Of a stretch of 60,642 nt of DNA, positions 1 through 7,659 are shown in pieces. The DNA comes from Pelagibacteraceae bacterium. Its GTDB lineage: Bacteria > Pseudomonadota > Alphaproteobacteria > Pelagibacterales > Pelagibacteraceae. Under the pieces are notes generated by a model. That model searched no databases, had not been told where the DNA came from, and was given only the letters and a program-made list of their open reading frames with translations. The position numbers and the translations under genes are program-made. The DNA is taken from the NCBI GenBank assembly GCA_008638125.1, contig VTPM01000002.1, positions 1-60,642 on the forward strand. The letters run 5' to 3'. The stretch's first letter is position 1, and each line of letters opens with the position of its first letter.

Positions 1-148
1 CAGGTTTTGATATTTTACTTTCGCATAACTTTCTTAGCTTTTGAGCTTCCTTCATGCTTTTGGCATACTTTAAAGGAACGGGTGCTAAAATTTTATTGTG
101 CAAAAATGCTTTTACAAGCTTGTTAGCTAATAAATTTATAGAATTCAT
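1..148 (-). CDS. N-terminal fragment of a possible 2-keto-4-pentenoate hydratase (MhpD)-like protein, runs off window
   Basis: Reverse strand open from ATG at 148: MNSINLLANKLVKAFLHNKILAPVPLKYAKSMKEAQKLRKLCESKISKP; pattern resembles hydratase N-termini, short fragment. Confidence 0.45.
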   Translation of the reverse strand, partial: MNSINLLANKLVKAFLHNKILAPVPLKYAKSMKEAQKLRKLCESKISKP

Positions 149-173
149 AAACACATAAACATTACATTTTTAT

Positions 174-201
174 TTGACTAAATGATACGTTATGTTATAA
201 C
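174..201 (+). promoter_or_regulatory. Putative sigma70 promoter of the Fur/Zur-family gene (TTGACT-16-TATAAC)
   Basis: TTGACT at 174-179, TATAAC at 196-201; predicted start point at or next to the ATG at 208. Confidence 0.5.
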
Positions 202-206
202 ATAAC
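189..206. promoter_or_regulatory. 18-bp perfect palindrome GTTATGTTATAACATAAC, candidate Zur operator
   Basis: Exact inverted repeat, 1 nt before the start codon of a Fur-family gene and covering its putative -10; resembles proteobacterial Zur boxes (ATGTTATA/TATAACAT core). Confidence 0.75.
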
Positions 207-207
207 A

Positions 208-597
208 ATGAGTGATAACAATACGCTTGTGTTAAATAGCCTTAAATCAAGTCCAAATGGTTTAACGGCATACCAAATATTAAATCTTCTACAAAAAACT
301 AAGCCTATTAAACCAATGACAATTTATAGATCTCTAGAAAATCTTACAAAGAAAGGTTTGATACACAAAACTAACAAAAATAAAACCTTTCATCTCTGTG
401 AGGCAAGCCATAATTGTAATATTTCAGAAGCTCATGAACATAATTCTGTTTTTGTAGTTTGTGATAAATGTGGACTAACAGAGGAATTAAAAACTAATCT
501 GTTTTCTACCACAATCAAAAAAATTAAATCAAAGAAAAAATTTGATTTAAAAAAATTTAAATTAGAAATAACAACAATTTGTAAGGACTGTGATTAA
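208..597 (+). CDS. zur: Fur-family metalloregulator, probably Zur
   Basis: Winged-helix pattern (TAYQILNLL..PMTIYRSLENL..GLIHK) plus His-rich segment and CDKCG...CKDC zinc-site cysteines. Confidence 0.8.
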   Translation: MSDNNTLVLNSLKSSPNGLTAYQILNLLQKTKPIKPMTIYRSLENLTKKGLIHKTNKNKTFHLCEASHNCNISEAHEHNSVFVVCDKCGLTEELKTNLFSTTIKKIKSKKKFDLKKFKLEITTICKDCD

Positions 598-974
598 TGG
601 AACATTTGATTGAAAATATAAGTTGGTTACAAGAAAATGATTACTTAAGAGGATTTGTTTTTGGATTAGTTCATACAATTATACCTTTAATAGGATTTTA
701 TTCAGGTTGGAGCGTTAATAGATTATTAAAAATTGCAAGCAATGGTTACATTGCTGGGATATTTGGTATCGTCTTAGCACATGTTGTAGCCGACTTTATT
801 GCTGCAAGTTTAGATCCTCATTTAAAATCTGCAGCTATTGGTATCGTCTTAGGTGGATTAATACCACTAACTTTAGTTCCAATTTTTGACAAATATATTG
901 TTAAAAGTAAACACCACATTGTTGTTGGTGATCATGACGATTTAAAAAAAGATTTAGAAGAACATCATCATTAA
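597..974 (+). CDS. Small hydrophobic membrane protein with His/Asp-rich C-terminal tail, function unknown
   Basis: 125 aa, about three hydrophobic segments, tail HHIVVGDHDDLKKDLEEHHH; start overlaps regulator stop (TAATG). Confidence 0.8.
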   Translation: MEHLIENISWLQENDYLRGFVFGLVHTIIPLIGFYSGWSVNRLLKIASNGYIAGIFGIVLAHVVADFIAASLDPHLKSAAIGIVLGGLIPLTLVPIFDKYIVKSKHHIVVGDHDDLKKDLEEHHH

Positions 975-1027
975 TTCATTTTTTTTAGACTTATTAAAAA
1001 AAAGTGTTATTATAACTTACTCATTTC

Positions 1028-2440
1028 ATGGAAAAAAAAGCTAAAATCATTGCTACTCTAGGTCCAGCTATTCATTCGGAAAATAAATTAAAAGCCATAG
1101 TTAATGCTGGGGTTGATGCGTTCAGAATTAATTTTAGCCATAATATTTCTGGAATTTCAAAAATTGTCACAAGAATTAGAAAAATAGAAAAAATTTTAAA
1201 AAAAAGGATAGCTGTTATTGCTGATCTTCAAGGCGTTAAGTTAAGAATAGGAAAAATTGATGCTGATGAAATAAGCATAAAACATAATCAAAAATTTATT
1301 TTTGATAGTAATAAAAAAATAGGTAATCAAAATCGAGTTTGCTTCCCCTATCCAATTATTCTTAAAAAATTAAAACCAGGAAATAAAATCTTAATTGATG
1401 ATGGAAAATTTGTTTTTAAAGTTGTTAAAAAAATTAAAAATGGTGTTGTGACAACTTGTTTAAGCCAAAACTGTAAAATTCGAAGCAATAAAAGTATTCA
1501 TTTACAAAACTTTTATATGCCTTTTAATAATCTAACTCAAAAAGATAAAAACGATATTAAAACTGCAAAAAAACTTGGTTGTAATTGGATTGCTCTTTCT
1601 TACATTCAAAATGCAAAATTAATAGGTGAAGCCCGAAAATTAATTAATAAAGACATGGGCATTATTTGTAAAATTGAAAACAAAACTGCTTTAAAAAATA
1701 TAAATGAAATTATTAATGCTTCTGATGCCATTATGATTGCTCGAGGGGACCTTGCAATTGATGTGGGTCATAGTGACGTTCCACAAATTCAATTAGATTT
1801 AATTAAAAAATGCTCAAAATTATCAAAACCAGTAATCGTGGCTACACAAATGCTAGAGAGCATGATTGAGAATGCTACACCAACAAGGGCAGAGATAAAT
1901 GATATAGCCACAGCAATATTTCAAGGAGCTGATGTTGTCATGTTGTCAGCAGAAACTGCAATTGGAAAATATCCAATAGAAACGGTTAGGGTTATGGCTA
2001 AGACTGTTATTTCAACTGAGAAATATAAAAAACAACATATTCAAGATTTTAAAAATAAAGTTGATGTTAAAGAAGATCCAAGAAAATCTATAGTCCTTTC
2101 GGTTAAAGACTTAGCTTATAATCCAATGGTTAAAGCAATCATTGCATTTTCAAATTCTGGTAGTACAGCAAAATTAGTTTCAACAATGAGACCTTCAGTT
2201 AAGATATTAACAATTTCACCGAACATCAATACTTGTAGATTAACTAGTCTTCTTTGGGGCGTTCACTCTATAAACAGTCGTGATGCTCATGGCTGGAAAG
2301 ATATGATGAATATTTCTAAGCAAATAATTAAAAGAGATAAATCTATTAAGAAAAATGATTATGTAATCATTACTGCAGGATTGCCATTTGGTCATGCCAA
2401 AATGACTAATATGATCAGGCTTTATAAAGTTGGAACTTAA
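1028..2440 (+). CDS. pyk: Pyruvate kinase
   Basis: MEKKAKIIATLGPA, IMIARGDLAIDVG, VIVATQMLESMI and ADVVMLSAETAIGKYP motifs. Confidence 0.95.
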   Translation: MEKKAKIIATLGPAIHSENKLKAIVNAGVDAFRINFSHNISGISKIVTRIRKIEKILKKRIAVIADLQGVKLRIGKIDADEISIKHNQKFIFDSNKKIGNQNRVCFPYPIILKKLKPGNKILIDDGKFVFKVVKKIKNGVVTTCLSQNCKIRSNKSIHLQNFYMPFNNLTQKDKNDIKTAKKLGCNWIALSYIQNAKLIGEARKLINKDMGIICKIENKTALKNINEIINASDAIMIARGDLAIDVGHSDVPQIQLDLIKKCSKLSKPVIVATQMLESMIENATPTRAEINDIATAIFQGADVVMLSAETAIGKYPIETVRVMAKTVISTEKYKKQHIQDFKNKVDVKEDPRKSIVLSVKDLAYNPMVKAIIAFSNSGSTAKLVSTMRPSVKILTISPNINTCRLTSLLWGVHSINSRDAHGWKDMMNISKQIIKRDKSIKKNDYVIITAGLPFGHAKMTNMIRLYKVGT

Positions 2441-3444
2441 ATTAATTTTGCTATTTGAATAGCTGTTTCACACATACGATTAGAAAAACCCCACTCATTA
2501 TCGTACCAAGATAAAACTCTACTAAATTTATTTTTGATTACTTGTGTTTGGGTAACATCAAAAATTGAACTATGTGGATTATGATTAAAATCTTTTGAAA
2601 CTAAAGGTTTATCATTAATACCAAGAATGCCTTTTAACTCATTACTTTTCGAAGCTGCTATCATTGCATTATTAATGTCATCAGCACTAACTTCTTTAGA
2701 AGTTACAACCGTAAAATCAATTAAAGATACATTTGGTGTTGGAACTCTTATTGCTGTTCCATCTAATTTACCTTTAAGACTTGGTAATACTAAACTCATA
2801 GCTTTTGCAGCTCCTGTTGAAGTTGGTATCATTGAATCGCCTGAAGCCCTTGCTCTTCTTAAATCTTTATGAAGTGTGTCTAATAATTTTTGGTCACCTG
2901 TGTAACTATGAATTGTCGTCATATAACCATATTCAATACCGAAATTCTTTTCTAGAACCATCGCAACTGGAGCTAGACAATTTGTTGTACAAGATCCGTT
3001 TGAAATAACATTGTGCTCTTTTTTTAATTCAGAGCTATTAACGCCTTGTACAATTGTAAAATCTACATCTTTACCTGGAGCTGAAATAATTACTTTCTTT
3101 GCACCTGCTTTAATATGTTTTTCACCTGTAGCTTTATCTAAAAACAAACCTGTGCATTCTAAAACTACGTCTGCACCCACTTTACCCCAAGGTAAATTAG
3201 CTGGGTCTCTTTCTGCAAAAACTTTTATGTCTTGATTTAAAATCTTAAAACCATCTTTAGAAGTTTCAACATCATAAGGAAGTGTTCCGTGAGTACTGTC
3301 ATATTTTACTAAATGAGCGTTAGCTTCAATTGAACCTAAATCATTTATCGCTACAACTTGAATTTTATCTTTATAATTTTCTAAGAGAGCTCTTAAAATT
3401 AATCTGCCAATTCTTCCAAAACCGTTTATTCCAACTTTAATCAT
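2437..3444 (-). CDS. gap: Glyceraldehyde-3-phosphate dehydrogenase
   Basis: INGFGRIGR, SNGSCTTNCLAP active site, WYDNEWGFSNRM. Confidence 0.96.
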   Translation of the reverse strand: MIKVGINGFGRIGRLILRALLENYKDKIQVVAINDLGSIEANAHLVKYDSTHGTLPYDVETSKDGFKILNQDIKVFAERDPANLPWGKVGADVVLECTGLFLDKATGEKHIKAGAKKVIISAPGKDVDFTIVQGVNSSELKKEHNVISNGSCTTNCLAPVAMVLEKNFGIEYGYMTTIHSYTGDQKLLDTLHKDLRRARASGDSMIPTSTGAAKAMSLVLPSLKGKLDGTAIRVPTPNVSLIDFTVVTSKEVSADDINNAMIAASKSNELKGILGINDKPLVSKDFNHNPHSSIFDVTQTQVIKNKFSRVLSWYDNEWGFSNRMCETAIQIAKLI

Positions 3445-3449
3445 AATTT

Positions 3450-3806
3450 CTATACGTATCTAAAGACTATTATAGCATAAATCAGCGATATTACTGTCGC
3501 AATCCACAAAATCATATCTGTTAATCCTAACCATGCTAAGTGAATAAATGCACTTCCAAGTAAAGAAACAAAAAGCCTATCTCCTCTTGTTGTATCTAAA
3601 CCTAAAATTCCTCTACGAGGCGTACCACCAGGAACTTTTTTTTCCCAAATATACATTCCTGTAATACACAAAGCGATAAAAATAAAGAAACTTGCTGTCT
3701 GCCAAGTCCAAGCCATCCAGGTAATAAAGTCAAAATCAAAAAAACCTTTTTCTTGTGCTTGACCAACTTTATCCCATGAGGCTGCTTGTAAATTTGTAAA
3801 TATCAT
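3450..3806 (-). CDS. glpU: Small membrane protein of glycerol ABC transporter operon (DUF2160 / GlpU-like)
   Basis: DFITWMAWTWQTASFFIFIAL and TPRRGILGLDTTRGDRLFVSLLGSAF; position after two permeases. Confidence 0.75.
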   Translation of the reverse strand: MIFTNLQAASWDKVGQAQEKGFFDFDFITWMAWTWQTASFFIFIALCITGMYIWEKKVPGGTPRRGILGLDTTRGDRLFVSLLGSAFIHLAWLGLTDMILWIATVISLIYAIIVFRYV

Positions 3807-4603
3807 ACTCTTCCCATCGCAAATCCTTTAGCAATATAATTTCTCACAAAGTAAATAACAAAAGCTCCAGGAATAATCGTCAAAGTTCCAGCGGCAGCTA
3901 ATAAACCTAGTTCATATCCTGAGGTACTAGCCGTTCTTGTCATTGTAGCAGCAATAGGTTTTGCAACTGTGGCTGTAAGTGTTTTTGCTAATAATAATTC
4001 TACCCATGAAAACATGAAACAGAAAAACATTGTAATACCTATTCCTGCAGCAATAGTTGGAATAAATATCTTAAAGAAAAATCTCCAGAAGGAGTATCCG
4101 TCAACATAAGCTGTTTCGTCTAACTCCTTTGGCACAGAAGACATAAACCCTTCTAAGATCCATACCGCTAAAGGAATATTAAATAAACAGTGTGATAAGG
4201 CTACAGCTATGTGGGTATCAAATAAATTTACCGATGAATAAAATTGAAAAAATGGCAAAGCAAAAACGGCTGGAGGTGCCATTCGGTTAGTAAGCAACCA
4301 GAAAAATAAATGCTTATCACCTAAAAATTTATATCTAGAAAATGCATAAGCTGCAGGTAAAGCTGCTGCAACTGAAATCACAGTGTTAATAACAACATAA
4401 GTGATTGAGTTTACGTAACCCATATACCAAGTGCTATCAGTAAATATTTTAATATAATTCTCTAATGTAAATTTCTGAGGCCATAAAGAATAAGTATTAA
4501 TAATCTCAGTCGTTGTTTTAAATGACATATTGATTAACCAATAAATCGGTAGCATCAAAAACAAAATATAAATTGTTGGAACTAACCACTTAAATTTTTT
4601 CAT
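3803..4603 (-). CDS. glpQ: Carbohydrate-type ABC transporter permease (GlpQ-like, glycerol)
   Basis: MalG-type EAA loop DETAYVDGYSFWRFFFKIFIP; operon context. Confidence 0.8.
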   Translation of the reverse strand: MKKFKWLVPTIYILFLMLPIYWLINMSFKTTTEIINTYSLWPQKFTLENYIKIFTDSTWYMGYVNSITYVVINTVISVAAALPAAYAFSRYKFLGDKHLFFWLLTNRMAPPAVFALPFFQFYSSVNLFDTHIAVALSHCLFNIPLAVWILEGFMSSVPKELDETAYVDGYSFWRFFFKIFIPTIAAGIGITMFFCFMFSWVELLLAKTLTATVAKPIAATMTRTASTSGYELGLLAAAGTLTIIPGAFVIYFVRNYIAKGFAMGRV

Positions 4604-5466
4604 GACTTAACCTCATTTTTCATCATTAAACTATAAAACACCCAACAAACTAAAAGCACGATGAAGAAATAAATTAAAGACATCGCAGCCGCTGGTCCTA
4701 AATCAAATTGACCCAAAGCCATTTTTACTAAATCGATAGATAAGAAAGCTGTAGCATTTCCAGGTCCACCTCCTGTTAAAACAAAAGGCTCTGTATAAAT
4801 CATGAAACTATCCATAAACCTTAATAGAATTGCTAAAGTTAAAACCTTTTTCATCTTAGGAAGTTCAATATATCTAAAAATATCCCACCTGCTTGCACCA
4901 TCAATCTCAGCTGCTTGATAATAAGCTGGCTGTATAGAATTTAATCCAGCATAAGACAACAGCACTACAAGAGATGTCCAATGCCAAACATCCATTAATA
5001 TCGTTGTAAACCAGGCGTCTCCACTTTGCTGAGTAAAGTTAAAGTCAAAACCAAGACTATTTAGTGTGTGACCTAAAAATCCAATGTCAGGTAGAGCAAA
5101 AATATTCCACATTGCACCTACTACGTTCCAAGGAATTAAAAGTGGCATCGACATTAAAATTAGACACGTTGGTACACCCCAGCCTTTTTTAGGCATTGTA
5201 AGAGCAATTCCTATACCTAGAGGAATTTGAATTAATAAAATGATAAATGTAAATGTAAATTGTCTACCCAAGGCGGCATGAAAACGATCGGATTGAAGAA
5301 TTTGTTTAAACCATCGAGTTCCTTCCCAGGCAAAAACATTGCTTCCAAAGGTTTCTTGAAAAGCATAGTTAACTACTGTCATTAATGGAACCACGGCGTT
5401 AAACGCCACCAATACAAAAACAGGTATGACAAATAACCAAGCTTTTTGATTTACAGTTTTATTCAT
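4600..5466 (-). CDS. glpP: Carbohydrate-type ABC transporter permease (GlpP-like, glycerol)
   Basis: MalF-type EAA loop QAAEIDGASRWDIFRYIELPKM; operon context. Confidence 0.8.
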   Translation of the reverse strand: MNKTVNQKAWLFVIPVFVLVAFNAVVPLMTVVNYAFQETFGSNVFAWEGTRWFKQILQSDRFHAALGRQFTFTFIILLIQIPLGIGIALTMPKKGWGVPTCLILMSMPLLIPWNVVGAMWNIFALPDIGFLGHTLNSLGFDFNFTQQSGDAWFTTILMDVWHWTSLVVLLSYAGLNSIQPAYYQAAEIDGASRWDIFRYIELPKMKKVLTLAILLRFMDSFMIYTEPFVLTGGGPGNATAFLSIDLVKMALGQFDLGPAAAMSLIYFFIVLLVCWVFYSLMMKNEVKS

Positions 5467-6530
5467 TATTCAATTATCCAATCATCGCCATAAGCGTATG
5501 TATATTTTTGATTAAAAGTTATAAATGCACTTCCACTTGGAATTTCATCTTGAGCGTTAGATAGAATTTTTATTTTTCCAGCTTCAGATACAGCATCTAC
5601 GATCTTGTGTCTTCCAGTGTTACTAACTTTAGAAACTTTAACTGGAATACCTTCCTTAGAAAAATTAATAAACTCTGGTCTTATACCTACCTGCATTTTT
5701 TTAAAATTAGTTTTTTTAATACTAGAATTACTAGGAACTCTTTGACCTGATAAAGTTATCTCACCATTAACAATTTTACACGGTAATAAGTTCATTCCTG
5801 GAGACCCAATAAAATGACCTACGAAAGTGTGTTTGGGTTTTTCAAATAATTCAATTGGAGTACCTGTTTGTACAATCTGTCCTTCATGCATTACAACGAC
5901 TTGATCAGCAAATGTTAAAGCTTCGGTTTGATCATGAGTCACATAGATCATAGTTCTTTTAATTTTTTGGTGTAATTCTTTTAACTTAGATCTTAAAACC
6001 CATTTAAGATGAGGATCAATAACTGTAAGAGGTTCATCAAACATAATTACATTTACATCAGATCTAACTAAGCCTCGCCCTAAAGAAATTTTTTGTTTTC
6101 CATCAGCGGTTAGGCCTGAGGCTCTATTTCTTAAGGTTGGAGTTAATTCCAACATCTCTCCAATTTCTTTTACTTTTGCATCAATTTCATTCTCAGATAA
6201 ACCCCTATTCCTTAATGGAAAAGCTAAATTGTCATAAACACTCATAGTGTCGTAAATTACTGGAAATTGAAAAATCTGAGCAATGTCTCTTTGAACAGGG
6301 CTTAAATTTGTTACATCTTTATCATCAAACAAAATTTGTCCTTTTGTAGGTACTAGTAATCCTGAAATAATATTTAAAAGAGTTGTCTTTCCACAACCGG
6401 AAGGACCAAGTAATGCATAAGCTCCGCCATCCTTCCAATCAATATTAACATCTGTAATTACAAAATCAGAATCCTTTTGGGGATTGTTTAAATAACTATG
6501 ACTTAAATTTTTTAATGTTACTTTAGCCAT
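5466..6530 (-). CDS. glpT: ABC transporter ATPase with degenerate signature motif (GlpT-like)
   Basis: Walker A GPSGCGKTT, Walker B VIMFDEP, H-loop YVTHDQTEAL; signature is GLTADGKQ instead of LSGGQ. Confidence 0.85.
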   Translation of the reverse strand: MAKVTLKNLSHSYLNNPQKDSDFVITDVNIDWKDGGAYALLGPSGCGKTTLLNIISGLLVPTKGQILFDDKDVTNLSPVQRDIAQIFQFPVIYDTMSVYDNLAFPLRNRGLSENEIDAKVKEIGEMLELTPTLRNRASGLTADGKQKISLGRGLVRSDVNVIMFDEPLTVIDPHLKWVLRSKLKELHQKIKRTMIYVTHDQTEALTFADQVVVMHEGQIVQTGTPIELFEKPKHTFVGHFIGSPGMNLLPCKIVNGEITLSGQRVPSNSSIKKTNFKKMQVGIRPEFINFSKEGIPVKVSKVSNTGRHKIVDAVSEAGKIKILSNAQDEIPSGSAFITFNQKYTYAYGDDWIIE

Positions 6531-7587
6531 TACTTACCAATCTGTTATTTTGATCAAAGAATAAACACTCATCTACATTCATGTAAAGTTTCATCTCTTC
6601 ACCAATATTAATTTTATGTGAACCGCTTGATAATGAAACCCAGTTTGATTGACCATATTTAAAGTGTATTAAACTTTCTGAACCACTTAATTCCGAAATC
6701 ATTACTTTGCCTTTAATTTCTACGGAGTTGGTAGAAGTTTTTTCTACCGTCACATTGTGTGGACGAATTCCAATTGTATAATTCCCATCCTTAATTTTTT
6801 TATTGGTCTTCCAAGTAGTATTTGCTTCTAACAGTGAACATGAGTCACCACTTTTGTTTACTTTAGCAATATTCATTGGAGGATCACTAAATACCTCTGC
6901 GGAGGTTAAGTTTTCTGGATTGTTATACACATCAAGTGTTTTTCCATATTGAATTATTTTACCTTCTAAAATCGTTGCAGTATTCCCACCTATCATCAAA
7001 GCATCTGATGGTTCTGTTGTTGCATAAACAACAATGCACTCCCTATTTTCAAATAATTTTGGTAATTCCTCTCTTAATTCTTCTCGAAGTTTAAAATCTA
7101 GGTTTGCAAGAGGTTCGTCTAATAAAATTAAGTCTGAGTCTTTAATCAATGCTCTTGCTAGAGCAGTTCTTTGCTGTTGTCCGCCAGATAACTCATTTGG
7201 TTTTTTGTCTAACATTGGAGAAAGTTTTAATAACTCTGCAACCTTACCAACTCTTTCTTTTATTTCATTAGCATCAACACCTGTTATTTTTAATGGTGAG
7301 GCAATATTTTCGTAAACTGTATAATTAGGGTAATTAATGAATTGTTGGTAAACCATTGAAACATTTCTTTTTTGAACTTTGACGCCAGTAACATTTTGAT
7401 CATTAAACCAAATCTCACCAGCAGTAGGTTTGTCTAGCCCAGCCATGATTTGCATCAAAGTTGTTTTTCCAGCTAGTGTTGAACCAAGTAAAACGTTAAT
7501 TGTATTTTTCTCGAGCTTAAGATTGGTAGGATAGATAAATGTTTCCAAACCTACTTTTTTTTCAATATTTTTTAGCTCTAGACTCAT
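6523..7587 (-). CDS. glpS: ABC transporter ATPase (GlpS-like), H-loop His missing
   Basis: Walker A GSTLAGKTT, signature LSGGQQQR, Walker B LILLDEP; H-loop region YATTEPSDAL. Confidence 0.85.
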   Translation of the reverse strand: MSLELKNIEKKVGLETFIYPTNLKLEKNTINVLLGSTLAGKTTLMQIMAGLDKPTAGEIWFNDQNVTGVKVQKRNVSMVYQQFINYPNYTVYENIASPLKITGVDANEIKERVGKVAELLKLSPMLDKKPNELSGGQQQRTALARALIKDSDLILLDEPLANLDFKLREELREELPKLFENRECIVVYATTEPSDALMIGGNTATILEGKIIQYGKTLDVYNNPENLTSAEVFSDPPMNIAKVNKSGDSCSLLEANTTWKTNKKIKDGNYTIGIRPHNVTVEKTSTNSVEIKGKVMISELSGSESLIHFKYGQSNWVSLSSGSHKINIGEEMKLYMNVDECLFFDQNNRLVSNG

Positions 7588-7610
7588 AATAATAAAGATT
7601 GTTTTAAAAA

Positions 7611-7634
7611 AAGGGGGCAGATAAATGCCCCCTT
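7611..7634 (-). terminator. Rho-independent terminator/attenuator between binding-protein gene and ATPase genes
   Basis: 9-bp stem AAGGGGGCA/TGCCCCCTT, 6-nt loop, followed on the minus strand by T-rich run; sole GC-rich hairpin in an AT-rich gap. Confidence 0.85.
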
Positions 7635-7659
7635 AATTATAACTTTAGATTAACCTAAA

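Noticed and set aside
1006-1016. GTTATTATAAC interrupted palindrome just upstream of pyk, resembling half of the Zur-like operator
   Set aside because: Only 5-bp arms in very AT-rich sequence and overlapping a plausible -10; too weak to call a second operator without a genome-wide motif scan
2627-3235. Three + strand ORFs (81, 67 and 74 aa) antisense to gap
   Set aside because: Fully inside a well-supported gene on the other strand; no family resemblance or plausible start context
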